Of a DNA stretch of 64,000 nucleotides, positions 16,834 through 27,016 are shown piece by piece. The stretch lies in NCBI RefSeq assembly GCF_011057685.1, contig NZ_LNFY01000010.1, positions 186,001 to 250,000 on the forward strand, in the 5' to 3' direction. The notes under the pieces are model-generated. The model did no database searches, was not told the origin of the DNA, and was given only the letters and a program-made list of their open reading frames with translations. The DNA comes from Thermotoga sp. Ku-13t. GTDB taxonomy: Bacteria; Thermotogota; Thermotogae; Thermotogales; DSM-5069. The position numbers were made by a program, and so were the translations under genes. Every line of letters starts with the position of its first letter. The first letter of the stretch is position 1.

Positions 16834-17286
16834 GTGAGATCCGTACTTTATTTAGCGGTCCTTGTGGGTATACTTTGGTGCAGTCTTGGACTTTTGATGC
16901 TCGTTGGTTATTCGCTTCTGAGACATTTTTCGCCGTTCCTGAATGATTTTCTCAACATTTCTGTGAGGACTTCAAAATGGTTCTTGGCGTTCGCGCTGTT
17001 TTTCACAGCTTCTGGTCTTTGCACCTGTCTCTACGCTCTGGCGAGGGCAAATAGAGACAATTACATGGTTTTTCTTTCTTTCGCATTTTCCTCAAACGCA
17101 TCTTCCATAGCCGTTCAGATCTATAGAATGGTCGCTAAAGGGATCGGCTGGTGGGCCGCAGACCTTCTCGGTACCTACAGCGAGGTCAACTTGGTGAAGT
17201 GGTTGTCGATCTTTTTGCTGTTGTTGTCGCTGATTCTCTTGTCATTTCAATTCAGCTTGATAAGGATGGAGAGGCGTGTGCCATGA
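16834..17286 (+). CDS. Small membrane protein, function unknown
   Basis: 150 residues with four hydrophobic segments: SVLYLAVLVGILWCSLGLLM, WFLAFALFFTASGLCTCLYA, a weaker one near YMVFLSFAFSS, and LSIFLLLLSLILLSF at the end. I do not recognise a family and see no catalytic motif. The GTG at 16834 follows GGGGTGGTG; an alternative ATG at 16816 would overlap the uvrC stop but lacks a well-spaced ribosome site. Its end overlaps the tmcAL start by 4 bases (ATGA), so it is co-translated with a tRNA-modification gene, but nothing shows a shared task. Confidence 0.65.
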   Translation: MRSVLYLAVLVGILWCSLGLLMLVGYSLLRHFSPFLNDFLNISVRTSKWFLAFALFFTASGLCTCLYALARANRDNYMVFLSFAFSSNASSIAVQIYRMVAKGIGWWAADLLGTYSEVNLVKWLSIFLLLLSLILLSFQFSLIRMERRVP

Positions 17287-18569
17287 GAGTGCTTGGGATC
17301 ATCGTCGAGTACAATCCTTTTCATAACGGTCATTTGTATCACTTGACGGTGGCAAGAGAACTCGTCAAGCCAGATTATGTCGTGGCTGTGATGAGTGGTA
17401 GTTTCTGTCAGAGAGGAGAACCAGCCATCATAGACAAGTTTGCTCGAACGGAAATCGCTTTGCTGAACGGCGTAGACTTGGTTCTCGAGCTTCCTTTCGT
17501 TTACGCAGTTCAGGATGCTGGGGGCTTTGCGCGTGGTGCGGTGTGGTCGTTGCACAATACGAACGTGGTGACGGATATCGTTTTTGGTAGCGAATCGGCT
17601 GATTTATCTTTTCTTCAAAAGATAGCCGAGGTGATGGTGAAACAGCCAGACCCGTTCCCCGCATTGATGAGAGAAGAACTAAAGAAAGGACATTCTTTTC
17701 CAAACGCAAGAAAGTACGCTTTGATGAGGTACTTCGACCTGACCAAGGAAATGGATCCAAAAGAGGTTTTGAAAATAGAAAAATCGAACGACATACTCGG
17801 AGTCGAATACATCAGATCGTTGATGATCTTGGATAGCCACATAAAACCACACGTGATAAAGAGGGTTGGTGCGGAAGACAGAGACGAACGATTTCAGGGT
17901 AAGTTTTCGAGTGCTACAGCGATAAGAAAGTGCATATCGAATGGAGACTGGGAAAAAGTAGCCAAGGCATTACCTGTGAGTAGCCTCAGGGTCGTCTCAC
18001 GCGAGCTGAGCGAAGGGAGAGGGCCCGTTCTGTTACAGCATATGGAAACTCTGATTCTCTCAAAGTTGAGGCTTGTGGACAGAGTTCAACTTCAAAGACT
18101 CCATGGTTTCGATGAGGGACTGGACAAGCGTTTCATCGATTATGCATCGAAAGCGACGAGCTTAGAAGATTTCTTTGCGCGCGTGAAAAGCAGGCGCTTC
18201 ACGTTGAGTAAGATCCGAAGGTTGTGTCTTTATGCTCTGTTCGATGTTACGAGTGATTTTGTGGAGAAGTCTAACACATTTGGCCCGCAGTATCTGAGGG
18301 TGTTAGGTTTTTCCACGAAGGGCAGAGAACTCTTATCGAAGATGAAACGCGTTTCTCGTGTACCGATCATCTCACTGTGTTCTCTGTACAGAAAAGTCTT
18401 GGATGAATCGATGAAGAAACCGGAGAGGTTCCAGATCGATCCTGAACTGTTCGAACAGCAACTGCTGTACGATATCAGGGCGACGTCAATACACTCTCTT
18501 TTGTTCCCAAAGCAATCCGAGCGGATAGGTGACAAGGATTTCAAAGTTCCACCGATCATGATCGCGTAG
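17283..18569 (+). CDS. tmcAL: tRNA(Met) cytidine acetate ligase
   Basis: 428 residues of the TmcAL (YlbM, DUF795) family, a nucleotidyltransferase-like fold. It begins MRVLGIIVEYNPFHNGHLYH with the HxGH-type nucleotide-binding motif, then VVAVMSGSFCQRGEPAI and DLVLELPFVYAVQDAGGFA. The enzyme makes N4-acetylcytidine at the wobble position of elongator tRNA-Met from acetate and ATP. The start ATG at 17283 overlaps the stop of the previous gene and is preceded by GGAGAGG; the frame is open further upstream, but that stretch is the neighbour's coding region in another frame. Confidence 0.93.
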   Translation: MRVLGIIVEYNPFHNGHLYHLTVARELVKPDYVVAVMSGSFCQRGEPAIIDKFARTEIALLNGVDLVLELPFVYAVQDAGGFARGAVWSLHNTNVVTDIVFGSESADLSFLQKIAEVMVKQPDPFPALMREELKKGHSFPNARKYALMRYFDLTKEMDPKEVLKIEKSNDILGVEYIRSLMILDSHIKPHVIKRVGAEDRDERFQGKFSSATAIRKCISNGDWEKVAKALPVSSLRVVSRELSEGRGPVLLQHMETLILSKLRLVDRVQLQRLHGFDEGLDKRFIDYASKATSLEDFFARVKSRRFTLSKIRRLCLYALFDVTSDFVEKSNTFGPQYLRVLGFSTKGRELLSKMKRVSRVPIISLCSLYRKVLDESMKKPERFQIDPELFEQQLLYDIRATSIHSLLFPKQSERIGDKDFKVPPIMIA

Positions 18570-18582
18570 GAGGGAAACGTTC

Positions 18583-19092
18583 GTGGGATTCGTACACGTT
18601 TACACTGGGAACGGTAAAGGTAAGACGAGTGCGGCTCTCGGCTTGGCTTTGAGGGCTCTTGGTCATGGGATGAGGGTGTACATCGCTCAGTTTTTGAAAG
18701 GGATGGACTACGGTGAGTTGCATTCATTGAAGCGTTTCGAGAACGTTACCTTGGAGAGGTTTGGAAGACCAAAGTTCATCCATGGAAAACCGGACGAAGA
18801 AGATGTGAGACTCGCGATGGAGGGTTTGAACAGGTGCCGGGAGGTCGTGAGTAGTGGTGAGTACGACATCGTTATAATGGATGAAGCGAACATCGCGGTG
18901 TTTCTTGGTCTGTTCAGCGTTCAAGATTTGCTCGAAGTGGTTGCCAAAAGGCACGAAAGGACCGAAGTGGTCATCACTGGAAGGTACGCACCTGAAGAGT
19001 TGATCGATGTAGCAGATTTGGTAACCGAAATGGTTGAGATAAAACACTATTATTCCAAGGGAGTTCAAGCAAGGAAAGGTATCGAGTACTGA
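18583..19092 (+). CDS. Cob(I)yrinic acid a,c-diamide adenosyltransferase (CobA/BtuR type)
   Basis: 169 residues. The N-terminal P-loop VYTGNGKGKTSAALGLALRA is the hallmark of the CobA/CobO/BtuR family, and DIVIMDEANIA and VVITGRYAPEEL match the Walker B-like and corrinoid-site regions. It attaches the 5'-deoxyadenosyl group to the corrinoid cobalt, which is needed for adenosylcobalamin-dependent enzymes. The start is GTG 18583 behind AGGAGGGA. It lies 13 bases after tmcAL and ends the uvrC operon. No other cobalamin genes are nearby, so salvage of corrinoids is more likely than synthesis, an inference limited to this window. Confidence 0.9.
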   Translation: MGFVHVYTGNGKGKTSAALGLALRALGHGMRVYIAQFLKGMDYGELHSLKRFENVTLERFGRPKFIHGKPDEEDVRLAMEGLNRCREVVSSGEYDIVIMDEANIAVFLGLFSVQDLLEVVAKRHERTEVVITGRYAPEELIDVADLVTEMVEIKHYYSKGVQARKGIEY

Positions 19093-19124
19093 ATTAATTC
19101 GTTAAAGATAATTTCAAAGCGTCG

Positions 19125-19155
19125 TTGTATTATCTGTTGCCTTGGGTAGTATAAT
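19125..19155 (+). promoter_or_regulatory. Possible upstream promoter of the ribosomal superoperon
   Basis: A perfect TATAAT at 19150-19155, with TTGTAT at 19125-19130 as the best -35. The spacing of 19 bases is wide, so this is weaker than the second promoter. Confidence 0.4.
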
Positions 19156-19181
19156 GTGTTTCGCGAGTGTTCCTTGCTCAA

Positions 19182-19210
19182 TTGACAGAGCAGGTTTTTT
19201 GTAATAAAAT
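19182..19210 (+). promoter_or_regulatory. Main promoter of the str-S10-spc-alpha superoperon
   Basis: A perfect TTGACA (19182-19187) and TAAAAT (19205-19210) at the ideal spacing of 17 bases, about 35 bases before rpsL. No comparably good promoter appears inside the 19 kb that follow, so this site may drive most of the translation genes here. Confidence 0.75.
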
Positions 19211-19244
19211 GACGAGTCGGTGTGCCGTTGAAGGGAGGTTTTCG

Positions 19245-19619
19245 ATGCCGACTATAAATCAGTTAATCCGATTCGGTCGCGAGAGGAAGGTAGAAAAGTC
19301 AAAAGCACCAGCCTTGATGGGTAACCCGCAGAAACGCGGTGTCTGCATACGTGTTACCACGATGACGCCGAAGAAGCCCAACTCTGCTCTGAGAAAAATC
19401 GCGAGGGTGAGGCTGTCCAACGGCGTTGAGGTAACAGCGTACATACCAGGCATCGGTCACAACTTGCAGGAACACTCTGTCGTTCTCGTGAGAGGCGGAA
19501 GGGTTAAGGACCTTCCTGGAATAAGGTACAAGATCATAAGGGGCGCCTTAGACGCAGCAGGCGTTGAAAACAGGAGACAATCCAGAAGCAAGTACGGTGC
19601 TAAAAGGCCAAAGAAGTAA
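19245..19619 (+). CDS. rpsL: 30S ribosomal protein S12
   Basis: 124 residues, full length. The decoding-site loops are intact: [11 protein letters not shown] with both lysines, and [13 protein letters not shown]. These are the positions where streptomycin-resistance changes usually arise, so the sequence looks like the sensitive type. S12 lines the A site of the small subunit. The true start is ATG 19245 behind GGGAGG; the open frame extends upstream to 19167, but that part overlaps the promoter. First gene of the superoperon. Confidence 0.98.
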   Translation: MPTINQLIRFGRERKVEKSKAPALMGNPQKRGVCIRVTTMTPKKPNSALRKIARVRLSNGVEVTAYIPGIGHNLQEHSVVLVRGGRVKDLPGIRYKIIRGALDAAGVENRRQSRSKYGAKRPKK

Positions 19620-19637
19620 TGGTTGGAGGTTGGTAAC

Positions 19638-20105
19638 GTGAGAAGAAGACGGGCAGAGATTAGAAAGATTGCGCCAGATCCTGTTTACAATGATGTGTTG
19701 GTTGCAAAGCTGATCAACAGGATCATGTGGGATGGTAAGAAAACCGTCGCCCAGAAGATCGTGTACAAGGCTTTCGATTACATAAGGGAAAAGACGGGTA
19801 AGGATCCACTTGAAGTCTTTCAAAAGGCTGTCGACAACGTTAGGCCAGTGCTTGAGGTTCGCCCTAGGCGCGTCGGAGGTGCGACCTACCAGGTTCCAAT
19901 CGAGGTTCAGGAGCCAAGAAGGACGTCTCTGGCTCTGCGTTGGATAGTCGCTGCGGCGCGTGCAAAGAAAGGAAGGCCGATGTACATCAAACTTGCTGAG
20001 GAATTGATAGCTTCATACCAAGGGACAGGAGCCGCCGTCAAGAAGAAAGAAGATGTGCACAAGATGGCGGAGGCGAACAGAGCGTTTGCCCATCTGCGGT
20101 GGTGA
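19638..20105 (+). CDS. rpsG: 30S ribosomal protein S7
   Basis: 155 residues, the usual length. It starts at GTG 19638 to give the conserved basic N-terminus (M)[18 protein letters not shown], with GGAGG nine bases earlier. S7 starts assembly of the 30S head and contacts the E site; its helical core with [15 protein letters not shown] and [13 protein letters not shown] is well conserved. In many bacteria S7 represses its own operon by binding the rpsL-rpsG junction; the gap here is only 18 bases and shows no obvious structure. Confidence 0.98.
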   Translation: MRRRRAEIRKIAPDPVYNDVLVAKLINRIMWDGKKTVAQKIVYKAFDYIREKTGKDPLEVFQKAVDNVRPVLEVRPRRVGGATYQVPIEVQEPRRTSLALRWIVAAARAKKGRPMYIKLAEELIASYQGTGAAVKKKEDVHKMAEANRAFAHLRW

Positions 20106-20116
20106 AAGGAAAATCT

Positions 20117-22201
20117 ATGCTGGAGATTCAGGCGTTGTATGTCCCTCTCGAAAAACTTCGTAACATAGGAATAATGGCCCACATAGACGCCGGTAAGACG
20201 ACGACGTCTGAACGTATTTTGTACTATACCGGCCGCAAGCACGTGCTTGGAAGTGTGGACGAAGGAACCGCGACCCTCGACTGGATGGAGCAAGAAAAAG
20301 AGAGGGGCATAACGATACAAGCGGCGGCAACAACGTGTTTCTGGAAAGGTTACAGGATAAACTTGATCGATACGCCCGGGCATGTGGATTTCACTATAGA
20401 GGTCGAGCGCTCCCTGATGGTTCTCGACGGTGCCATTGCTATCTTCGATGCAACCGCTGGCGTGGAACCGCAAAGTGAAACTGTTTGGCGGCAGGCGAAC
20501 AAATATGGTGTTCCGAGAATAGCGTTCATGAACAAGATGGATAAAATAGGTGCCGACTTCGATATGGCTGTCAAAAGTTTGATCGAGAAACTCCACGCCA
20601 AACCACTTCCAATACAGGTGCCGATCGGTTCTGAAAAAGATTTTGTTGGAGTCATAGATCTTTTAAGGATGAAGGCTATATACTGGATCAGTGAAGATGG
20701 GTCCCAGTACGTGGAAGAGGAAATCCCGAGATACCTTTTGAGCGAAGCTGAAGACAGGCGTGAAGAGATGCTTTCAACGCTTGCCGAAGAAGACGAAGAG
20801 ATTCTGAACCTTTATCTTGAAGATGAGGAAATACCCATCGAGAAACTGAAGGCAACGATCAGAAGATTGACAATCGCAAACAAGATAGTACCCGTGCTCT
20901 GTGGAGCGGCTGCAAGAAACAAGGGGATCCAGCCTCTCCTGGATGCTGTGGTGGATTACCTACCATCGCCTCTTGATTTACCGCCACTGAAAGCCCAGAC
21001 CATAGATGGAGAGGAAGTAGAAATAGTACCATCGGAAGAAGCAGGCTTTACAGCGTTAGCTTTTAAGATTCAGGTTGATCCCTACGTTGGTAAACTGACT
21101 TATCTACGCGTCTACTCTGGAAGGCTTGAAAAAGGATCGTACGTGTACAACTCAACCAAAAATGTGAAAGAACGTGTTTCAAGGCTGATGTTCATGCACG
21201 CAGATAAAAGAGAAGAAGTGGAGTTTGCGAGACCCGGAGACATAGTCGCTGTGATTGGACTGAAAAGCACGACCACTGGGGATACACTCTGTGACGAGAG
21301 CCGCCCGATACTCATAGAGAGGTTCAACTTTCCTGAACCCGTCATATCCGTCGCGATTGAGGCACCGACCAAGGAAGAAGAGGAAAAAATGGTCCGCGCA
21401 GTCACAGCACTGAGCGAAGAAGATCCAACATTGAAAGTCAGGGTTGACAACGAGACAGGTCAGATCATACTCTCTGGCATGGGTGAATTGCACCTGGAGA
21501 TCGTGACTGACAGGTTGAAGAGAGAATTCAACGTGAACGTAAAGGTTGGCAAGCCCCAGGTTTCTTACAGAGAGACTATCACCAGAGCTGGAATTGGTGA
21601 GGGCAAGTACATAAGACAAACCGGTGGCAGAGGGCTGTACGGACACGTCGTGGTTAGGTTCGAGCCCATTCCGTACGAGGCTGGTAAGCATTTCGAATTC
21701 GTTAACAACATAGTTGGTGGTACAATACCGAAAGAGTACATACCAGCAATAGAACAAGGCATACACGAAGCCATGGAGATGGGTTATGTGGCCGGTTATC
21801 CGATGATCGGGGTGAGGGCCATACTCATCGATGGTTCGTATCATGAAGTGGATTCTTCTGAAATCGCTTTCAAAGTTGCGGCGAGTCTCGCCTTCAAGAA
21901 TGCCATGAAAGAATGTGAACCTGTCTTGCTGGAACCGGTCATGCGCTTGGAAATCATCACACCCGAAGAGTATCTGGGTTCCATAATAGCCGATTTGAGT
22001 TCTCGCAGAGCCACCATACACGGTCTCGAGACGAGAGGCAACACCAAGATCATAAAGGCGACGGCACCAATGTCCGAACTGTTCGGCTACGCAACGGTTT
22101 TGAGGTCCCTGAGTCAGGGTAGGGCGGTCTATACAGCTCAATTTTCACACTACGAGAAGATACCAGATAGGATTCTCGAAAAGCTTCTGAAAGCTGTTTA
22201 A
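20117..22201 (+). CDS. fusA: Elongation factor G
   Basis: 694 residues, full length, a single EF-G. The G domain carries [20 protein letters not shown], the switch sequence [20 protein letters not shown] and [10 protein letters not shown]. Domains II to V follow, with the domain IV region [15 protein letters not shown]. It catalyses GTP-driven translocation on the ribosome. The ATG at 20117 lies behind GAAAGGA; an earlier in-frame GTG at 20099 overlaps the rpsG stop and is less likely. Confidence 0.97.
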   Translation: MLEIQALYVPLEKLRNIGIMAHIDAGKTTTSERILYYTGRKHVLGSVDEGTATLDWMEQEKERGITIQAAATTCFWKGYRINLIDTPGHVDFTIEVERSLMVLDGAIAIFDATAGVEPQSETVWRQANKYGVPRIAFMNKMDKIGADFDMAVKSLIEKLHAKPLPIQVPIGSEKDFVGVIDLLRMKAIYWISEDGSQYVEEEIPRYLLSEAEDRREEMLSTLAEEDEEILNLYLEDEEIPIEKLKATIRRLTIANKIVPVLCGAAARNKGIQPLLDAVVDYLPSPLDLPPLKAQTIDGEEVEIVPSEEAGFTALAFKIQVDPYVGKLTYLRVYSGRLEKGSYVYNSTKNVKERVSRLMFMHADKREEVEFARPGDIVAVIGLKSTTTGDTLCDESRPILIERFNFPEPVISVAIEAPTKEEEEKMVRAVTALSEEDPTLKVRVDNETGQIILSGMGELHLEIVTDRLKREFNVNVKVGKPQVSYRETITRAGIGEGKYIRQTGGRGLYGHVVVRFEPIPYEAGKHFEFVNNIVGGTIPKEYIPAIEQGIHEAMEMGYVAGYPMIGVRAILIDGSYHEVDSSEIAFKVAASLAFKNAMKECEPVLLEPVMRLEIITPEEYLGSIIADLSSRRATIHGLETRGNTKIIKATAPMSELFGYATVLRSLSQGRAVYTAQFSHYEKIPDRILEKLLKAV

Positions 22202-22221
22202 AGGTGAAGGAGGGAGTTTGA

Positions 22222-23421
22222 ATGGCTAAGGAAAAATTTGTGAGAACCAAGCCACACGTCAACGTTGGTACCATAGGCCATATCGACCACGGTAAAACCA
22301 CGCTGACAGCAGCGATCACTAAGTATTTGTCTCTCAAGGGTCTGGCAAACTATGTTCCCTACGACCAGATCGATAAGGCGCCAGAGGAAAAGGCCAGAGG
22401 AATAACGATCAACATCACTCACGTGGAATACCAGACAGAAAAGAGGCACTATGCACATATCGATTGTCCCGGTCATGCTGACTACATAAAGAACATGATC
22501 ACCGGTGCCGCACAGATGGATGGAGCCATCCTCGTCGTTGCCGCGACGGATGGACCCATGCCACAGACACGTGAGCACGTTCTGTTGGCGAGACAGGTGA
22601 ACGTGCCTTACATGGTGGTCTTCTTGAACAAAGTGGACGCTGTCGACGATCCTGAATTGATCGATCTCGTCGAAATGGAAGTCAGAGAACTGTTGACCAA
22701 GTACGAGTTCCCTGGTGACGAGGTCCCAGTCATCAGAGGTTCCGCTCTGAAAGCACTCGAAGCCAACGATCCAAACGATCCAGCTTACAAACCCATACAG
22801 GAACTGCTTGATGCCTTGGACAACTACATTCCTGAACCCGTCCGCGAGGTCGACAAGCCGTTTTTGATGGCAATAGAGGACGTTTTCTCCATCACCGGAA
22901 GAGGTACGGTTGTGACTGGAAGAATCGAGCGTGGACGTATCAGACCTGGTGACGAAGTGGAAATCATCGGTATGAGCTACGAAATAAGGAAGACGGTCGT
23001 GACGAGCGTTGAAATGTTCAGAAAAGAACTCGAAGAAGGAATTGCAGGGGACAACGTTGGATGCTTGCTGAGGGGTATTGACAAGGATGAAGTAGAACGC
23101 GGGCAGGTTCTTGCGGCCCCTGGTACAATAACACCCCATACAACGTTCAAGGCAAACGTGTACGTTTTGAAGAAAGAAGAAGGCGGAAGACACACACCGT
23201 TCATGAAGGGTTACAGACCGCAGTTCTACATTAGGACGGCAGATGTCACGGGTGAGATCGTCGAACTTGGTAACAACGCAGAAATGGTCATGCCCGGTGA
23301 CAATGCGATTTTGACGATCAAACTGATTTACCCGGTCGCGGTTGAAAAAGGTATGCGCTTTGCTATAAGAGAGGGCGGTAAAACAGTCGGAGCAGGTGTC
23401 GTCGCAGAAATCATAGAGTGA
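22222..23421 (+). CDS. tuf: Elongation factor Tu
   Basis: 399 residues. The G domain has GHIDHGKT (19-26), the effector loop [16 protein letters not shown] and NKVD. Domains II and III are complete and end with [13 protein letters not shown]. It delivers aminoacyl-tRNA to the ribosomal A site as the GTP form. A ribosome site AGGAGGG precedes the ATG. It joins the str part of the superoperon to S10; a strong hairpin follows within 10 bases of its stop. Only one copy is in this window. Confidence 0.98.
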   Translation: MAKEKFVRTKPHVNVGTIGHIDHGKTTLTAAITKYLSLKGLANYVPYDQIDKAPEEKARGITINITHVEYQTEKRHYAHIDCPGHADYIKNMITGAAQMDGAILVVAATDGPMPQTREHVLLARQVNVPYMVVFLNKVDAVDDPELIDLVEMEVRELLTKYEFPGDEVPVIRGSALKALEANDPNDPAYKPIQELLDALDNYIPEPVREVDKPFLMAIEDVFSITGRGTVVTGRIERGRIRPGDEVEIIGMSYEIRKTVVTSVEMFRKELEEGIAGDNVGCLLRGIDKDEVERGQVLAAPGTITPHTTFKANVYVLKKEEGGRHTPFMKGYRPQFYIRTADVTGEIVELGNNAEMVMPGDNAILTIKLIYPVAVEKGMRFAIREGGKTVGAGVVAEIIE

Positions 23422-23427
23422 TCCTGA

Positions 23428-23451
23428 GTGGGGGCTCAGCCCCCACCTTTT
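23428..23451 (+). other. Hairpin between tuf and rpsJ
   Basis: A perfect 8-bp GC-rich stem (GTGGGGGC at 23428-23435, GCCCCCAC at 23439-23446) with a 3-base loop, followed only by CTTTTG. The short T-run makes it a partial terminator, an RNA processing site or a 3'-end protector for the tuf mRNA, separating expression of tuf from the S10 genes. Confidence 0.55.
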
Positions 23452-23476
23452 GAGCGAAGAGGAGGGAACGAGACTC

Positions 23477-23785
23477 ATGCCAGGACAGAGGATCAGAATA
23501 AAGCTGAAAGCATATGATCACGAAATTCTCGACGAATCTGCAAGGAAAATTGTGGAAGTTGCGAAGTCCACGAATGCGAAAATATCTGGTCCTATACCGT
23601 TACCAACGGAAAGAACCCTTTATGTTGTTCTCAGGTCTCCGCACAAGCATAAGGACTCGCGTGAGCAGTTTGAAAAAAGGGTTCACAAGCGATTGATAGA
23701 CATAATCGAACCGTCTCCGAAGACGATTGACGCTCTGATGAAGATAAACCTTCCAGCAGGTGTCGATGTAGAGATCAAACTCTGA
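23477..23785 (+). CDS. rpsJ: 30S ribosomal protein S10
   Basis: 102 residues, normal length. It begins at ATG 23477 behind GAGGAGGGA ([15 protein letters not shown]); an earlier in-frame ATG at 23450 lies in the hairpin spacer. Conserved [19 protein letters not shown] and [11 protein letters not shown] are present. S10 sits in the 30S head and is also the NusE partner in antitermination complexes. First gene of the S10 section. Confidence 0.98.
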   Translation: MPGQRIRIKLKAYDHEILDESARKIVEVAKSTNAKISGPIPLPTERTLYVVLRSPHKHKDSREQFEKRVHKRLIDIIEPSPKTIDALMKINLPAGVDVEIKL

Positions 23786-23805
23786 ACCTTTGGAGGTGTT
23801 GAAGC

Positions 23806-24438
23806 ATGAAGATGATCATAGGGAGAAAGATTGGAATGACTCAGTTGTTCGAAGATAACGAAGTCGTTCCAGTGACCGTCATAAAGGCTGGTCCATGCTA
23901 TGTTGTGCAAAAGAAAGCTCCCCAAGTGGATGGTTATTGCGCGATACAACTGGGATTCGAGGAAGTGAAGAAAGTCAACAAACCTCTCGAGGGACATTTC
24001 AAAAGGGCTAACTTGAAGCCATTGCGAATCCTCAAAGAAATGAGACTCGAAAGTGAAGACGAACTCAACAAGTACGAAATAGGACAAGTGATAAAAGTTG
24101 ACATATTCCAACCCGGGGAACTGGTCGATGTGATCGGCTGGACCAAAGGTAGAGGCTTTGCGGGTGCTGTGAAGAGATGGGGATTCGCAGGTGGTCCGAA
24201 GACTCACGGATCGAAGTTTCACAGGGAGTTAGGTTCATTGGGACAGCACACCGAACCAGCGAAAATCTTCAAGGGCAAAAAGATGCCGGGAAGGTACGGT
24301 AATGAGAGGGTGACCATCCATAACCTTGAAGTTGTGAAACTCGACGTTGAAAACAACCTCATAGCGGTCAAGGGTTCTGTTCCAGGAGCGAGGGGTGGCT
24401 TGGTGCTCATCAGGAGTCCCAAGAAGACCCGAAAATGA
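23806..24438 (+). CDS. rplC: 50S ribosomal protein L3
   Basis: 210 residues. The start MKMIIGRKIGMTQLF is typical, behind GGAGGTG. The long loop that reaches the peptidyl-transferase centre is present (GRGFAGAVKRWGFAGGP, with the following THGSKFHRELGS and GKKMPGRYG). L3 is an early-assembly protein of the large subunit. The gene lies 20 bases after rpsJ. Confidence 0.98.
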   Translation: MKMIIGRKIGMTQLFEDNEVVPVTVIKAGPCYVVQKKAPQVDGYCAIQLGFEEVKKVNKPLEGHFKRANLKPLRILKEMRLESEDELNKYEIGQVIKVDIFQPGELVDVIGWTKGRGFAGAVKRWGFAGGPKTHGSKFHRELGSLGQHTEPAKIFKGKKMPGRYGNERVTIHNLEVVKLDVENNLIAVKGSVPGARGGLVLIRSPKKTRK

Positions 24439-24459
24439 AGCTGAGGAGGAATCAGATCT

Positions 24460-25134
24460 ATGGCCATCGTTGATTTGTATAACATGAAAGGACAGAAGAT
24501 CGGTGTTCAGGAATTAAAGGATGAGATATTCAATATCGAACCGCATCTCGACGTTATGTGGCGTTATATCGATTATCAGTTGTCCAAGAGGCGCGCGGGA
24601 ACCGCATCAACCAAAATTCGCGCAGAAGTTAGCGGAGGCGGGAGGAAGCCTTGGCCCCAGAAGCACACAGGTAGAGCGAGACATGGATCCATCAGGTCTC
24701 CTATATGGAGGCACGGTGGAGTTGCGCACGGTCCAAAACCGCGCGACTGGAGTAAAAAGTTGCCGAAGAAAATGAAGAGGTTGGCTATAAAATCTGCACT
24801 TTCTCAGCGATTCAGAGAAGGCAATCTTATCGTTGTGGATGATATAAAATTCGACGAACCCAAGACCAAGAACATGCGACAGTTGCTCAATGATCTGCAA
24901 CTCACAGGGAAGAAGGTTTTGCTCGTTTTGCCATGGAAGAAGCCGGAGTATGAGAATGTGAAACTTGCCTGTCGAAACCTCGAAGATGTGAAAGCAATCA
25001 TCGCGGACAATACAGGTGCTTCTCAAAAGGGTGAAGTCAGAATAGATGGTCTGAACGTTTACGATATCATCAACCACGAGAAGCTCGTCCTGACAAGAGA
25101 CGTGGTAATGAAGATCGAGGAGGTGCTCAAATGA
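24460..25134 (+). CDS. rplD: 50S ribosomal protein L4
   Basis: 224 residues. It has the extended tunnel-lining loop ([18 protein letters not shown] and the stretch to [11 protein letters not shown]) set in an alpha/beta body. L4 forms part of the exit-tunnel constriction with L22; in E. coli it also represses the S10 operon, but no matching leader hairpin is apparent here. Its end overlaps rplW by 4 bases (ATGA). Confidence 0.97.
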   Translation: MAIVDLYNMKGQKIGVQELKDEIFNIEPHLDVMWRYIDYQLSKRRAGTASTKIRAEVSGGGRKPWPQKHTGRARHGSIRSPIWRHGGVAHGPKPRDWSKKLPKKMKRLAIKSALSQRFREGNLIVVDDIKFDEPKTKNMRQLLNDLQLTGKKVLLVLPWKKPEYENVKLACRNLEDVKAIIADNTGASQKGEVRIDGLNVYDIINHEKLVLTRDVVMKIEEVLK

Positions 25135-25433
25135 ATCAGCAGAAGCTCACGCCCTATGATGTGATCATCCGACCCATAGTAACAGAAAAAACCATGTCTG
25201 CGAGAGAAGACAGAAAGTATGTCTTCGAGGTCAACCTCCTGGCGAACAAGAATCAGGTGAAAGATGCCGTTGAGAAATTGTTCAACGTCAAGGTTGAAAA
25301 GGTCAACATTCTGATTGTAAAACCGAAACCGAAACGCCGGGGTGTGTTCGAAGGCAGAACACGGCAGTGGAAAAAAGCCATCGTCACCTTGAAAGAGGGT
25401 CACACGATCAAAGAACTGGAAGTCCAGCAATGA
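25131..25433 (+). CDS. rplW: 50S ribosomal protein L23
   Basis: 100 residues with the conserved [10 protein letters not shown] near the N-terminus and the loop and strand [21 protein letters not shown]23 lies at the tunnel exit and is the docking site for trigger factor and SRP. It starts inside the rplD stop and is followed by rplB after 13 bases. Confidence 0.97.
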   Translation: MNQQKLTPYDVIIRPIVTEKTMSAREDRKYVFEVNLLANKNQVKDAVEKLFNVKVEKVNILIVKPKPKRRGVFEGRTRQWKKAIVTLKEGHTIKELEVQQ

Positions 25434-25446
25434 GAGGTGAATTTCT

Positions 25447-26274
25447 ATGGGTCTAAAGAAATTCAAGCCAATCACGCCAGGTCGAAGATTCATGGTTATA
25501 CCGGACTTCTCCGAGATAACAAAGGAAGAACCTGAGAAGTCATTGCTCGTACCCATCAAGAAGACCGGGGGTCGTAACCATCACGGTCACACGACGGTGA
25601 GGTTCCGTGGGGGAGGTCACAAAAGAAGGTACAGGATCATTGACTTCAAGCGCGATAAGATAGGTATCCCCGCGAGAGTTGTAGCCATCGAATACGATCC
25701 TAACAGAACTGCGAGAATCGCTTTGTTGCAGTACGCTGATGGAGAAAAAAGATACATCCTCGCACCGAATGGCTTGCAGGTCGGGGACACTGTGATGTCT
25801 GGTCCCGATGCAGAAATAAAGGTTGGAAATGCTTTACCGCTGGAAAAGATCCCACTCGGAACGATGATACACAATGTTGAGATCAGGCCTGGTTCGGGTG
25901 GAAAGATTGCGCGTTCTGCGGGTGTCGCATGCCAGTTGATGGCCAAAGAAGGCGAGTATGCTCTGCTGAGAATGCCTTCCGGAGAACTTCGAAAGATTCA
26001 CATAAAGTGTTACGCCACGATCGGTGTCGTTGGTAACGAAGACCACAAAAACGAAGTGGATGGTAAAGCGGGCAGAGTGCGCTGGAAGGGTAGAAGACCG
26101 CACGTCAGAGGTATGGTCATGAATCCTGTAGACCACCCAATGGGTGGAGGTGAAGGTAGAGGTAAAGGTCAGCACCCTGTGACACCGTGGGGAGTGCCGT
26201 GCAAAGGATACAAGACCAGAAGAGGCAGACGACCATCGGACAAATTCATCGTTCGCAGACGCAACGAAGTCTGA
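25447..26274 (+). CDS. rplB: 50S ribosomal protein L2
   Basis: 275 residues. The conserved C-terminal segment near the peptidyl-transferase centre is intact: [20 protein letters not shown] with its histidine, then [16 protein letters not shown]. The N-terminal RNA-binding part has [21 protein letters not shown]2 is needed for subunit association and tRNA binding. Ribosome site AGAGGTG precedes the ATG. Confidence 0.98.
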   Translation: MGLKKFKPITPGRRFMVIPDFSEITKEEPEKSLLVPIKKTGGRNHHGHTTVRFRGGGHKRRYRIIDFKRDKIGIPARVVAIEYDPNRTARIALLQYADGEKRYILAPNGLQVGDTVMSGPDAEIKVGNALPLEKIPLGTMIHNVEIRPGSGGKIARSAGVACQLMAKEGEYALLRMPSGELRKIHIKCYATIGVVGNEDHKNEVDGKAGRVRWKGRRPHVRGMVMNPVDHPMGGGEGRGKGQHPVTPWGVPCKGYKTRRGRRPSDKFIVRRRNEV

Positions 26275-26287
26275 AGGAGGTGTTCAT

Positions 26288-26575
26288 GTGTCTCGATCTA
26301 AGAAGAAGGGTCCTTATGTTGATCCAAAACTTTTGAAAAAGATCAGGATGCTGAATGAAACAGGGGAAAAGAAAATAATAAAGACCTGGAGCAGGGCTTC
26401 GACAATCGTTCCGGAAATGGTCGGCCACACGATAGCCGTTCACAATGGCTTGAAGCATATTCCAATATACATTACAGAGAATATGGTCGGTCATAGACTG
26501 GGTGAGTTCGCACTCACGAGAAGGTTTGGAGGCCACGCTGATAAGAAAGCTGCCTCCAAGGGCCAGGTTAAATGA
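26288..26575 (+). CDS. rpsS: 30S ribosomal protein S19
   Basis: 95 residues, starting at GTG 26288 behind AAGGAGGTG, giving [19 protein letters not shown]. It has the conserved core [22 protein letters not shown] and [13 protein letters not shown]19 forms a complex with S13 in the 30S head. Its stop (ATGA at 26572-26575) is just before the ribosome site of rplV. Confidence 0.98.
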   Translation: MSRSKKKGPYVDPKLLKKIRMLNETGEKKIIKTWSRASTIVPEMVGHTIAVHNGLKHIPIYITENMVGHRLGEFALTRRFGGHADKKAASKGQVK

Positions 26576-26589
26576 GGAGGGAACAACGC

Positions 26590-26997
26590 ATGAACACTCA
26601 GAGCCAGATCAGAAGGCCAAAAAGATCTGTCCAGCACAGACAGAAGCAGGAAAGTGAAGCAAAAGAAGCACGCGCCGTTGCTCGCTATGTTAGGCTGTCT
26701 CCCAGAAAGGCCCGGTGTGTTGTGAACGCTATCAGAGGCAAGAGTGTGGATGAGGCGTTCCAGATTCTACAGATGTCTCCAAAAAAAGCCGCACGTATTG
26801 TTGAAAAAGTCCTGGCGTCGGCTGTGGCCAACGCTGAGAACAACGCCAAGCTCAGCAGAGAAAGCCTCTATGTTTCGCATTGCGTCGTTGATGATGGCCC
26901 AAGGATGAAGAGAATCTGGATACGTGGTAGAGGAAGAGCAGACATAATACAGAGGCGAATGTGCCATATCACTGTGGTAGTGAAGAGCAGAGACTGA
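26590..26997 (+). CDS. rplV: 50S ribosomal protein L22 with N-terminal extension
   Basis: 135 residues, about 25 longer than the usual 110. The core starts near residue 28 ([20 protein letters not shown]) and ends with the tunnel hairpin ([20 protein letters not shown]). The extra N-terminal part is basic and polar ([20 protein letters not shown]). I start at ATG 26590 behind GAGGAGGG; the open frame back to 26572 overlaps rpsS. L22 lines the nascent-peptide exit tunnel. Confidence 0.96.
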   Translation: MNTQSQIRRPKRSVQHRQKQESEAKEARAVARYVRLSPRKARCVVNAIRGKSVDEAFQILQMSPKKAARIVEKVLASAVANAENNAKLSRESLYVSHCVVDDGPRMKRIWIRGRGRADIIQRRMCHITVVVKSRD

Positions 26998-27016
26998 TAT
27001 CTGGAGAGGTGATACG

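Noticed and set aside
19182-19204. Possible leader peptide before rpsL from the frame opening at 19167
   Set aside because: The extra codons overlap a strong promoter (TTGACA-N17-TAAAAT) and the S12 N-terminus fits ATG 19245.
21179-22141. 320-codon minus-strand frame inside fusA
   Set aside because: Antisense shadow of EF-G; no motif and unlikely residue composition.
22198-23478. 426-codon minus-strand frame across tuf
   Set aside because: Exact antisense of EF-Tu; the length comes from biased codon use in a highly expressed gene.
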